This document shows, in pieces, positions 45,078 to 55,706 of a stretch of DNA of 64,000 bases. The notes under the pieces were generated by a model that had not been told where the DNA came from, did no database searches, and worked only from the letters and a program-made list of their open reading frames with translations. The stretch lies in assembly GCA_037903475.1 (NCBI GenBank), contig JBAJFG010000344.1:1537398-1601397 (forward strand), read 5' to 3'. How positions within the stretch are numbered: position 1 is the stretch's first letter; the number at the start of each line of letters is the position of its first letter. The translations under genes were made by a program, and so were the position numbers. The DNA is from Ancylostoma caninum (Eukaryota; Nematoda; Chromadorea; Rhabditida; Ancylostomatidae).

Positions 45078-47606
45078 TCAACGTCTGCACTGTGCTTGGG
45101 TGACACATTCCGCTCTGTTGTTTCGGTAGTATCCGGGCACACACTGACATTTAGGTGGTTGGCATGAGAAGCCACAAGCCTAAATGAGAGTTTAGATGTA
45201 GTGCAGAGAAATACATAAATAAGATTTGGCTCTGCGGAACTGCTCGAAAATTTAACTTCTTCGACCACAGTTCAAGCTTAGCACAAGTTTTTTGTGGGCA
45301 AGCTAGCATTCAACTGTCTTTGGTCTTGTGTGGAAAGACCTCTTATCGAATGGATTTCTGGACACCTGGATTCAACTCGGATTTCAAGAGCAAGACTTGT
45401 AGTGTAAAAAGGATCCCTTATCTAATGGTACTGCATTTGCTCGAAAAAATTAGTACAATTTTGTGAGTCCCGAAGAGTTTGTGTCCAATAAAGTAACTAG
45501 TTATTCAATAGACGGAAATATATGCACCATACCTTCTGGATTTTTGTTGACTAGCCAATAGCAGATTGTCACAATGTTACACGTGATTTTATGCAGAACT
45601 GCGGAAAAATTTTTGAACCCTTTCTTTTGCGGAGCTTTTGGGCGGAGTCAAGGCAGGAGCACGAGATTTTTACACCATGCACTTCATCTGAGAGCGCACT
45701 TCCACCTGGACAGCATGATCAAACGCCGCAGAGTGGGACTGCACCACCAGTACAGCGTTCTACTTCCATCAGGTGTTGAATTCACAAAAGGAAGTGCAGT
45801 GGGAGTAAAACATACATCCGCCTTGGTCCCGCCCAGAAGCTCCCCGGAAGGAGGATCTCAAAAACAAGTTTTAGGCATATGGGCATCAAGTATACCATTG
45901 TGATGAGCGGCTCCTGGCGGTTACAGTTAAGTAACAGTATATGTGTTTTCTTTTTATTGAATCTCCTTTGATATGTTTGTTACAAATCGGCTTTATGTAC
46001 GAATAGTATTTCGTAGTATTTCATAGTATTTCGCACTGCGTTTTTATTTTCTTCTTTCATTGTTGTCATATGGAAAGTGACTCCTTTGGAGCAATGGGAA
46101 TTACAAACTTCTCGAAAGAGATTTTTTGAAGGAAGGTGCTTCAGCGTGCTGTAGCGTTTAAATTCCCATGGGTGCCCTGACGGCGGCACAATTATAGTCA
46201 TTTCAATATTCCCATAGGTAAAAATTGCTAAAATATATTGCAGTTATACCAACCGGGTTCATGTTGGCACATGTTGGTTCACATGTGGAACATTGCATCC
46301 ATCTTTCATGTGGTCCACACATCATTGGTGCCCCGCCAACACCTCCGCCTCCGATTCCACCGATGCCACCTGTGAAAGATAGATGACTCCACTGTATCAT
46401 TACTGGTCAAACCCGTCATAAGAACCTCCACCTATTCCTCCTCCGGGACGATTTGGAGGAAACGGACGATTTGGAGGAAACGGACGATTTGGAGGATTTG
46501 GACGTTGTGGTGGGCAGGAGCTTCTGCGAATACAGTTATTGTATGAATCGCGAACAAAACCATAGCGGCACTGGCAAACGTTCGGTACGCAACCTCTCGG
46601 GCAGTTCGTCTGAAAACTAGTTGCCTAGAATGCTCTAATTATACATACTTCCGGGATGTCGGATCTTCAAGGACAAGAACAGTCGCTCTAAAAACTGGAA
46701 ATTATGAGAAAGGTTATAGTCATCATTCATTTGAAGCGTGTTTTTCCTGCGAGAAATGTTCCCTTGTTTCAGGAGCAGACCCTTGGATAAGTTGAAACCA
46801 CACCAATACTATTTTTAGAAACGTTATCAAAAGTTCGTAAATGTGCTATAAACATCCGTTGTAAGAGTGTTGACTATTCTTCATAAAAAAATCTTTACTA
46901 ACCATCATAAATGGATCAAGTATGATAATAGTGTACAAAAGACCTACTGGATTAGGCACAGCGCAAGTTGGTTCGCAATGCGTCCCGCATGCCTTTCTTT
47001 CTTCGTTCGGACCACACAGTAATCCTGAAATATTGAGCCACTGCTGCATGTGAATCTTGAAACATACTGTATTATATTTCGGAAACTATTTGTTATGGGA
47101 ACTGAGGGAACTGAGATAGCAGCGCAAGCTCAATTACGACTATCTTTCATTCAAGTCCTGCGCTAGGAATTTAAACTATCAGAAAATGAAAATTGTACGG
47201 AAATTCCTCAATCGAACAGCGGCATTGTCGTACGGTGCCGAAATACGGTGAAAAAAATAAGAAAGGAGATCGTAGGAAATGGCAAACGAAAGCATACTAT
47301 ATTACAAACTAATATTTGAAGGTCACTCGTACTATCAAAATTCAAGGCAAATAAGCTAACATTCAAAATCCTTCTTTTCACTAGCATTTCTGGAAATATT
47401 TTTCTTAATTATCGCAGTGTGCGAATATTTCTCAACTAGACAGCTTCTTCTGGCTGAAACTACACCTTTCCCTTTCTTTTTCTCCTACACCATGTGTTAC
47501 AAGCGCTGCCCACTGCAGAAAGATGAAACCTACCGCCAGGACCTCTCCGAGCGCTGACGACTGAGATAAGGACTAGCGCTGAGGCTAGCAGAAGGTTAAT
47601 TTGCAT
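45078..47606 (-). CDS. Two-domain TIL (trypsin-inhibitor-like) secreted protease inhibitor (5 exons, 183 aa)
   Basis: Exons on the minus strand are 47534-47606, 46948-47024, 46426-46609, 46254-46369 and 45078-45179; the frame is 552 nt. Residues 1-19 are a signal peptide. Domain 1 (Cys28-Cys82) and domain 2 (Cys129-Cys181) each have the ten cysteines of the TIL fold, and each is split by a phase-0 intron after a PNP/MNP segment. Between the fifth and sixth cysteines, where this family carries its reactive bond, domain 1 has PRG (Arg55) and domain 2 has GFS (Phe154). This predicts trypsin-like and chymotrypsin/elastase-like targets. The domains are joined by a Pro-rich linker (PPNRPF repeats) and a Gly-rich stretch. 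The fold is shared with Ascaris and hookworm protease inhibitors and anticoagulants. The exon 3 donor could lie 6 nt earlier in the transcript (46432). A likely SL acceptor lies 7 nt upstream of the ATG. AATAAA occurs at 44826-44831. Confidence 0.88.
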
Positions 47607-47625
47607 GACCACTCTGAAAAGATTA
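47607..47625 (-). promoter_or_regulatory. Probable spliced-leader acceptor of the TIL gene
   Basis: The minus strand reads AATCTTTTCAG|AGTGGTCATG, a consensus nematode 3' splice site 7 nt before the start codon with no upstream exon evident. It fits SL trans-splicing. Confidence 0.55.
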
Positions 47626-50600
47626 GGATACTTCGAAGTCAGACAAATGACGGCAACAAAATCTAAGAGGATCCCAAAGCAAATACACTGGAATCGTATG
47701 CATTATGATTACGAAAAGGAGAGAAAAGGTCAGAGCTGTGCCATTGTTTTTGCACAAGTCAGCAAAAGTTCGCCAATAAGACAATTTCGTTTTTCTGGGA
47801 CCGGTTTTAGTACAACGTCCGCTTCTTCATTGAGATTTGTAGCAAATGTTCAATGAACGCGAGAATCTATCGTAAATGGAACTTCAATGAACTATCACTA
47901 CCAACTGAAGGACATGAAAGTTGGCATTGTAAAAAAAATTACCTAAGTAATAACCTAATTTTAAATGGTAATTATGAATGGTTCGTCTAGACGGAGGTGA
48001 AACGGACCATTTGTACTAACCTTCTTTCATATACTAACCTTCTCATACATATTTTATTGCCTCGATAGCAGCAATTTCTATAAAGTGCTAACTATAAGTA
48101 ATTTATTTTCTCACAGTCTTTACGTTAGACGGAATACTTAACAATATTATTTGCTGAGGAATAAAGCAGCAGAATGGAAGCATAAGATGCACTCTATCGA
48201 TTTCCAAGGCCATAGCCCCGTGAAACTAGGGTTGCAATCTCATTGCCAAGCTTACCCATAACCGAGATTTTGTACCTGCAGGTCCATCATGAATTATTGA
48301 AATTACCCGGAACAAACGTGTCAACGCCTCCAGAATACGAGGATAGATTCGGGAGTGTTATCACGTTTCTCTGGGTAATCTCAATGATGCATGTCAGCCC
48401 AGGCCCCTATGATATGTTTACAGCCTCAACATGCAAGTGCACTGTTAATGGTCTCTATAAACATACACAGAATTAAGCCTAGCATGGGTATTGTTGCTTT
48501 CTGAAAATGTTTGGTTTCACACAAATATCAAGAATAATTCTGAAAGGAAGCGTCGGAAAAGTGAATTATTCTAACCACACAATCTGAAATGAGCAGTTTT
48601 GAGAATATTCAAAACAATCAGGACTCTCTGCACGATTGAGCAAGACAACTGCGAGTATATGTACGATCTTAGTGCTATAAAAACTAGCCTCGTCAAGATA
48701 CATCAGTTGATTGATGAGTACCCACTTTGCGGAAACATTCTCTTCTCTATTCAAGGAAGCATGATCTATTGCGATGGACAGAGAATTGTTTGACTTTAAA
48801 GTTTTGTCTGCTCCTCATCAGATCCATTGGTCTCTATGTCACAGTGAACATGCTGAACAATCAATTCTGGCGGCTGGGCCCAGCTTTTACGATCGTTGTT
48901 GCAAAATATGGAGTCTTACAAGACAAAGGCAGAAATCACATCGAGGGGGCGTGTGACTTCTAACGGAGAACATTTGAATCGGAGCTGGTTATTTCTGAGA
49001 GGAGAGAAATGCCCCCCCCCCCCCAACTCCATTTTTACCCCTATTAGGTTTTTAGTAGTACAAATGACGGTGCAACTCGTGTAGAATTACTGGGACTATT
49101 GTCCAGACTCCAAACAATCAAAATTTTGGACATGAACATTATCGTAGGTGCTGCCTTCAAAGAGGCATCTGCAATATATTCTCGCCCCGGTATGTTGAGT
49201 ACGATGGCGTAACCTAGTCGTGAGTATCGCAAGTACACCACACTGGTGGGACATCGCACTTGGATCCAACCAAGGATCAGAGCACCTCAATCAACCATGC
49301 CCGTATTATCAACTTACATTTTATCCTACTATGCAGTGAACCAACTTTTTAGTTCAAACATCATTTATCTTTCCTGTTAGCACTGTCAAGTACTGTTGAT
49401 TTGGAGCACCATGAAAGCACGAATAAATAAATGTAGGTGGTTCTAACGATCAACTTCTTCGAACCACACTGATTGTCCATATGAAATAATGCGGAAGTTT
49501 CACCGTTTGCTCGACTTTTTGATTGGCGGATGGGCGTCAAATGTTACAGTGAAGAAAAAAAAAACAATGTCTGAATTATTTTCTCTGTAACGGAATGTGT
49601 AGTCCTCTGTGCGACACTACCATCCCGATTTGGTGAAGAACCCGTGAAGGGGAATACTCACGTAGAAGCCAGTCAATCACTGATAAGCTAGTAAATCACT
49701 AATGAAAAATGAATGCTCAAAAAGGTGAGTAATTAGGACGTAGGGCTCGTGAAACGGTGAAAAAGAAATTCAGAAGTTGCCTCCAAGAAACTCCCATTGT
49801 GTGAAATTGTCCATTTCAATCCCTTCATTCTCCGTTTTATGTGTACCTCCATTTTGGGTCTTTTAAATTGTACGTTGTGCTTGATTGAGATTTCGTTCGT
49901 GCTGGAAAAATGTAGCCTGACCTGACCCAGGGAAACATGTAAGCATCCTCCAACTTTACCTATCATTGTCATGGGCGTCAACATATTCACCATGCGTAAT
50001 CTCAATGATGGTCAGATAAGTTCATGAAGTCCATAAACGAAGTGATTCTCTTTGTCTCCTTATCAACATCCACTTTGAGATTATATCTTGTTTCTGGGGA
50101 ATAACTCGACGAAATTTCTGGATAATAGTCGGGAAACAACAAGCACTGCTTTGTACATGAGGTAATTCACATGAACATGCAGCTTGAAAATCCCGCTTTT
50201 CTACACTCTGTGAATTTTTCTACAGCTTTATGAATGGAGATGTTCTGCAAGTTCTATTCATCGCTGATAAGTCCGGTTCTCATAACGAATCTCCTCTTCT
50301 AGATATGGCTTCTTTGCTTAGTCATCACCAAGTCATTCCCGCCTAAGGATGGTTTTTCTTAGTGCATTCGACTAATTCTTAGCAGAGAACATAAAATTCC
50401 GGGCAAACAGAAGTGACGCCATTGATGTGTAAACCAAACCCGTGGGATTTTTTCCACTCCTGATACCCACCGCTGTATTGTTAGAGGTCATTGCCATTTT
50501 CGCTATGGTCTTCGCTAGATTGTTCAAGTGCCGATACGAAATGTTCTTGAGGTTGTCACGGCTATTTTCCGCTGATGTGTTCGGGTTTCTTCGCCAAATT

Positions 50601-50768
50601 GCTCAAGTGCCGAAACAAACCTTTTTGAAAACAGCAGAGTCTGAGAATGGCCAAAATACCCTAACAATTTGCTGAAGATCTGAAAAGAGTTTGTCGTAGG
50701 TGAATTTTAATCAATCATCAACATTTTTAATCATTGTATCAAAGTAAGAGATTGTGCAAAAGCGGTGG
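47626..50768. other. No gene recognised
   Basis: About 3.1 kb. Opposed short frames at 48566-48793 and a 90-codon minus frame at 49733-50005 show no domain. A poly-C run lies at 49013-49023. Confidence 0.35.
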
Positions 50769-51491
50769 TCGTATACCAGCTACATAGGGTGCTTAGCCTG
50801 CCATAACCTCTATATAGGAGAAACGGGAAGAATGCCCAGCGTACGTATCAAAGAGCATATCGCAGCAAAGAAGAGAGGAAAACTGGTAGCTATACACTGG
50901 ACCGAATAAAAACCGAATAATTTTGTTACTTTAACTAACATTTCAGAAAACAACTTAAAAATCCAGATGCTCGTGACTGAGGCAGCTCTAAAGCTCTTCT
51001 TGTCTTTCGTACAGTACTGTGCTGGCCTCAAATATTATAACATTTGAATTTTCCATTTATTTGAAATATTCGGTATTTGGAAGAAAAATATTCGATTTCA
51101 AATAAATGGAAAGTTCGAATGTTCCACCATTCGAGACAAATTCAATGCAGTATGAGAAAGAAGAACTGCTTCGGGGCTTTTTCGTTCTCGAATATCTGGA
51201 TGTCTAAATTGCTTCCTAAATTATTAGTTAGAGTAAGAATATTATTGGATTTTTATTCGGTCCAATCTATAGTGGCAACACCTCTCAGGCGCCACAGGAT
51301 TAGGTACACGATGGCAACGATTTCAACATCAGATGCGAGATACTAGCGTACGAAAGTGAGATTCCGGCAAGGAAAGCGCTAGAAGTGGCCTGGATCCTCA
51401 TCAAAAATCCGGATATGAACGACAAAAATGAATGCCTCTCACTGACTGAGGCCTACTTCCTTTTATGTCATTATGTGAGCTATCTGTAGAT
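50769..51491 (+). pseudogene. Penelope-like element GIY-YIG endonuclease remnant
   Basis: The frame from 50769 reads ...CHNLYIGETGRMPSVRIKEH..., the GIY-YIG-type endonuclease signature found at the carboxyl end of Penelope-like retroelements. It is interrupted at 50895 by a MITE and resumes at about 51272 with TPLRRHRI. After a frame shift near 51315 it continues with NDFNIRCEILAYESEIP and NPDMNDKNECLSL to a stop at 51489-51491. The reverse transcriptase part is not present upstream. A dead fragment. Confidence 0.7.
50890..51271. mobile_element. MITE inserted in the Penelope remnant, 5-bp duplication CTATA
   Basis: CTATA flanks both sides (50890-50894 and 51267-51271). The 372-bp element has inverted ends TGGACCGAATAAAAA and inverted inner arms (AATTTTGTTACTTTAACTAA against TTAGTTAGAGTAAGAAT). 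Its centre near 51095 has mirror-image TCCATTTATTTGAAAT words. Removing it with one CTATA restores the reading frame of the host fragment. Confidence 0.75.
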
Positions 51492-51628
51492 CGAATAAGT
51501 TCCGGACATCGAGTGACATCCACTCGTCCATCGTAAAGGTCACGAGCAAGCCGAGCGGACTCTTCCGCGAAAGGTGGAACAGCTGGTAGGCTCGAGCTCG
51601 ACTGCAGGTATTCTTTTCGTCCATTCCC

Positions 51629-51913
51629 TCAGAAAACGTCAAAAACTGAGAGGCGATGATGAGACTTTGAGTTACAGATCAAGCAAGTGGAACCTTTGAA
51701 ATAAAACAATTGGAATCGGTTTGAGTTTGCAAATCGGTAGACATCTGGGGTGTTGTTTATTTTTTGTTTCTTTAAGAATAATTTGTATGTAAATCTTCTG
51801 TAGATGTGTTTAACTCCACATATTCTATTGTATTTGTTTTCCAACGCTTTTAGAGTTCTAGATATGAAATAATTCTCAATCCGAGGCTCGATTGCTGAAA
51901 GAAGACAGCACAC
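51629..51913 (-). other. Unassigned 94-codon open frame
   Basis: An AT-rich minus-strand frame with many Lys, Asn and Ile codons. No domain or splice context. Confidence 0.2.
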
Positions 51914-51924
51914 TACTAAGCAGA

Positions 51925-52015
51925 TACCTAATTCGTGGAGAAAAACTCAAATAATCCCCGTTTGCAAAAATCGAGAAGATTATGAGAAGTATAGAAGAAA
52001 TGTAGTATCTACTGT
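51925..52015 (+). pseudogene. Possible RTE-type reverse transcriptase scrap
   Basis: A short stretch reads PNSWRKTQIIPVCKNREDYE, resembling the start of the RT domain in RTE-like LINEs (P..W....IIP..K). It decays into stops within 40 codons. Confidence 0.35.
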
Positions 52016-52340
52016 GTACACTTGAAGACTTCAAAAATTGTGATGCAAAATAGTTGTCGAATTCGTAATCGGCATGTCAAACAACCCCCAGATGAATACT
52101 TTATTCCTTGAAATCGTCAATTTTTTTTTCAAAAATTAGATTACAGGTCTATTTAAATTTAAATATAATACTTTGTGGTGTTGAATTCATCATCTTGTAC
52201 ATTGTATTGGGCCTATGCGAACCCTCGACGCAGCTATTTATCAGCCACACCCCTTGCGGCGCGTTACATTGCGTGCGTATCCGCAGGCGATGTGGCGACA
52301 TGTCATTGAACCCTAACGAGTGTTTTCCACTCTCAGACCT

Positions 52341-52365
52341 CTGACGACGACGGTCTCGTTGAAAC
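52341..52365 (+). ncRNA. Hammerhead-ribozyme-like core 2
   Basis: CTGACGA, one unpaired C, stem GACG, loop GTCT, stem CGTT, then GAAAC. The layout equals core 1 at 26479, but both stem strands differ and still pair (one G-U). Both cores are followed by GT-AG and AATAAAGATC. It lies 0.85 kb downstream of the Penelope GIY-YIG fragment. Confidence 0.5.
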
Positions 52366-53076
52366 GTAAGGTCAATAAAGATCCACCGTAACAACCTAGT
52401 GTGGCGAAAACATGTGATACTAATCAACCATTGTTTTCGCTTCAAAATGCTTACTCTCAATCACTCGACTCTACAAAAAAAGGCAGTTTACAATGCTGCT
52501 GGCAGCAATGTCCATTTTTAGCGAGCTTTTTGTGATTTCCCTATGTATTATACTTTATCCTCGTTGGGTAATAGAAATATGACTCCATGGACTCAAACCG
52601 TATTTTGACTAGTCCAATGAATAACGTTGCCATAGTAGCATAGTAACAAGCTGTGGATTCGCCCAAATGTTAGCAAACTTTGAAAACCTTCTGGGATTTT
52701 TTAAACTACTTCCTACATTTCAAATCTTCTACTTTCTGCTCATGCCATTTCATTCGTCGATTTTAACCCTGGCCCAATTTTAAACCATCGTTCTACTGCT
52801 ATCACTTGGCCCACAACAATGTTTGGACACCAAAGAGTTGTAGCCCTTGAAAATATGCAAGAACTCCAGCTACAAAGAGATCCAACGTGTCAAAGCCGAG
52901 GTAACAAAACGCATTAGTTCCATCCGCGGGATGATGCCGTTTCTTAAAAATTTTCAAGGTGAAGCGACAGGAGATGCAACGATGGTAGTCCATGCAGCGA
53001 TTTAGGTGATGCGGCACTCCCTCGGGCAAGGACGTTAGAAGTTGCCACAACCACCGGCGTCGCGCGCTCTCTAGGG
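52366..53076. other. No gene recognised
   Basis: An 82-codon minus frame (52802-53050) ends against the next MITE. No domain known to me. Confidence 0.35.
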
Positions 53077-53312
53077 TAATTTATACTAGCTGCGTGCGTC
53101 AGTCGCGCATCAGTCGCACGCATCCATTTGCAAAGGATTCTCCATGAAGACCGGTCAACACGGCATGTACATCCTCAATGAAAAGAACGCGCGGCCGTCG
53201 CGAGGCCGTAAACGCGTGCGTCTGAGCTGCGACTGCGATGCAACTGGCCCCTATTCTTCATCATGTAGACGCACGCGCGTCAGTCGCACGCATCCAGCAT
53301 AAATTGCCCTTC
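53077..53312. mobile_element. GGGCAATTTATACT MITE, copy 2
   Basis: Begins AGGGTAATTTATACTAG and ends CATAAATTGCCCT. Inside are repeated CAGTCGC and GCGTGCGTC words, CATGAAGACCGG and CAACACGGCATGTACATCC. It is very close in sequence to the copy at 63698-63945. Confidence 0.75.
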
Positions 53313-53575
53313 TTTGTTGTCTACATCTATTTCATTACTGTGTGCACATCTTGCAATCTCGCAAGCAAGAAGCTAGGAAAAATGCTCCCTACTATGAACT
53401 GACTTTTTCTCAGAAAAAAATCCCACCTCGTTCAGCTTTGGGTGAAAATTGAAGCTGCTTCGATCAGGAGTACTTTGACCACTCCCTCAAATCTCAGACT
53501 ACAGAAAAAATACAATTTCGCCTTTCCCTGTTATAGATAAGCGCAGGTTTTCGCATTCCTGCCACAACGAAGCGG
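53313..53575. other. No gene recognised
   Basis: Short spacer between two mobile elements. Confidence 0.4.
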
Positions 53576-54748
53576 CTCAGACAATGGAGCGGGCTGACCG
53601 CGGTGCCAAAGTGTGTTCCGCGGGCTGACCGCGGTACCATGAGATGCGGAACGGGCTGACCGCGGACAGAAAACTGCCTGACCGCGGTCCTTAGCCAAAA
53701 GTTTGGCTGACCGCGGTCCTTTCTTGAAAAGTTCTGCCGACCGCGGTACTGTCCGCTGTCAGCTAAATTCGGCCCGTAATAACTGCACAATGTACGATAC
53801 AACCTTTGTGAACATAGTGGCAGTGATGAGTGGGATGTATATGAAACTAGCTGCAGTACCCGGCTTCGCTCGGGTGTTTTACTACCTTGGCTACATCACA
53901 CTGCTGAGGCCAATTATTATCACCGATAAATTCATCAAAATCTCCATAATTTTGGTGATCAGCATGGTAACGAAGCTCAGGTGACCCTTTCCCATCGGCT
54001 TGTGGGCGAAAAGTTAGCGAAGCTATTTCGGTGACATTGAATCGATGTATTCGTACAGATTAGTTGTCATATTCATACTCAGCGTATCGAGGAACCCCAG
54101 GAGAGATGTCTTCACCACTTCATTGGACGGAAGAGCCAAAAATCAATAAAATCGATAAATCGATATTTCATGCGAAATTGTTGTCACATTCGTAATCAGC
54201 GTATTGAGAAACCCCAGTAGACATGTCTATGTCCGTCCACGGGCGGAAATAGAAAAAAATCGATAAGATCAATAAATCAATATTTCGTGCAAAATGGTTG
54301 TTGTATTTGTACTCAGCGTATTGAGAAACCCCAGGAGACATGTCCTCACCGCTTCATCGGGCAGAAGAGCTGAAAATCAATAAAATCGATAAATCGATAC
54401 TTCGTGCAAAATGGTTGTCATACGCGTGCTCAGCGTATGGAGAAACCCCAGTAGAAATGTCCTTGTCCGTCCCCGAGCGAAAATGGGGAAAAATCGATAA
54501 AATCAATAAATCAACATTTCGTGCAAAATGGATGTCATATTCGTATTCAGCGTATTGAGGAACCCCAGAAGACATGTCCCCACCGACCCTTGTGCAAAAA
54601 TAACGAAAAATCAATAAAATCGATATAATCGATAAATCAATCAATAATCCCAGGTGCAAAGTAGTAGCCTATAACCTCCGCCGGCCTCCAAAGAACCTAC
54701 GTGCAAAATTTGGTCCCAATCGGTTCACCCTCCGCGATTTCTATTAAT

Positions 54749-54780
<32 letters not shown>

Positions 54781-55341
54781 TACATACAAACTTTGACTTT
54801 TATATATACAGACGACCGTCTTTCTCTGACGATGGTGAAGAGATTACGAGGTATTTCGCATCCATTTTTTGCTGAAGCAGTGGGACCACTCCCCAATTTC
54901 CGGGGGGTGGAGGCATTCTTTAGATATTTTTGGAGTGAAGCTCTCATTAAGAGAGTGTGCCATTAATATTATGCAATTTGTGGACAGCGACAAAAGAAAA
55001 TACCTTTAAGCACATAATCTGAAGAATATGAATGAATCCTGGCGATTTTGGCCTTTTTATTTTCAAAAACTGTGTGTACTGTGCAATTTCCAACGGTGAA
55101 AGGGGACATTTTTTGTCTGATGTAAGATTTCATCGCAAAAATGTCATCTACACATCATCAGTAACTATTGCTGCCGTTATCAGCACGCCACGACATCATT
55201 TCGGTGGGCTGACCGCGGACCTTTCGCGGGCTGACCGCGCACCCATAATTGGCCGACCGCGCTCAGTTATTTGGCTGACCGCGGAGTTGGCTACGGTCCG
55301 CCAAATATTGGTACCGCGGTCAGCCCGCTTCATTGTCTGAG
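53576..55341. mobile_element. DNA element with GGCTGACCGCGG subterminal repeats, split by a Helitron
   Basis: CTCAGACAATGGAGCGGGCT at 53576 is mirrored at 55322-55341. Five GCTGACCGCGG/CCTGACCGCGG motifs plus one GCCGACCGCGG lie between 53588 and 53750. Four more motifs lie in the same orientation at 55207-55285, and one inverted motif sits at the right tip (55312). Without the Helitron the element is about 800 bp. It is non-autonomous, and its superfamily is unresolved because the target duplication is unclear. Confidence 0.65.
53847..54812 (-). mobile_element. Non-autonomous Helitron, 966 bp, nested
   Basis: The minus-strand 5' end is TCTGTATATATAAAAGTC and the 3' end is hairpin CCCGAGCGAAGCCGGG + TACTGCAG + CTAG. 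The interior has about five degenerate ~120-bp tandem units, each with a CAGCGTATTGAGAAACCCCAG-like segment and an ATCAATAAAATCGATAAATC segment, and a (CA)n tract at 54757-54780. Related to 21797-22423. The base beyond the 5' end is not the expected A. Confidence 0.75.
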
Positions 55342-55706
55342 GGAGGAACCATTACGGCTAATGTGGAGGGCGTACGTAATTGCGTAGGGTAACGACGGTC
55401 TTCGAAAATTTCGCGAAATTTCCAGCATTTGAACTTCACGTTCCGCCCACTGCGTTCATTTACCAGCTGGTGGCAAGTTCTCAGTCGTAGTAGGTCGTAT
55501 TTCAGACCTGTGATTTCAAAACTACTTTTTCACATCGTTAGAAAGCCTGATGAGATTTCTTTCGCTGGTCTTTGTTTTCTTGGTTTGGCTCCCAAACATC
55601 AGTGATGTCTCATTATTTTGCGTCGTGTTCGCTTGCTTTGATTTTACGTTTTTTTTTTCTTATTTGGAAGTTTCTCTTTACAGGCTTTCTCTTCCTGTGG
55701 GCGAGC
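55342..55706 (+). promoter_or_regulatory. 5' region of the AHSA1 gene with probable SL acceptor at 55683
   Basis: TTTCTCTTTACAG|GCTTTC ends at 55683, 23 nt before the ATG, as expected for SL trans-splicing. No TATA motif is obvious upstream. Confidence 0.45.

Noticed and set aside
46636..46700. Possible extra exon between TIL exons 2 and 3
   Set aside because: It contains no cysteines, meets an early stop, and skipping it gives a perfect ten-cysteine domain.
49733..50005. 90-codon minus-strand frame
   Set aside because: No splice sites, family or composition typical of the real exons in the window.
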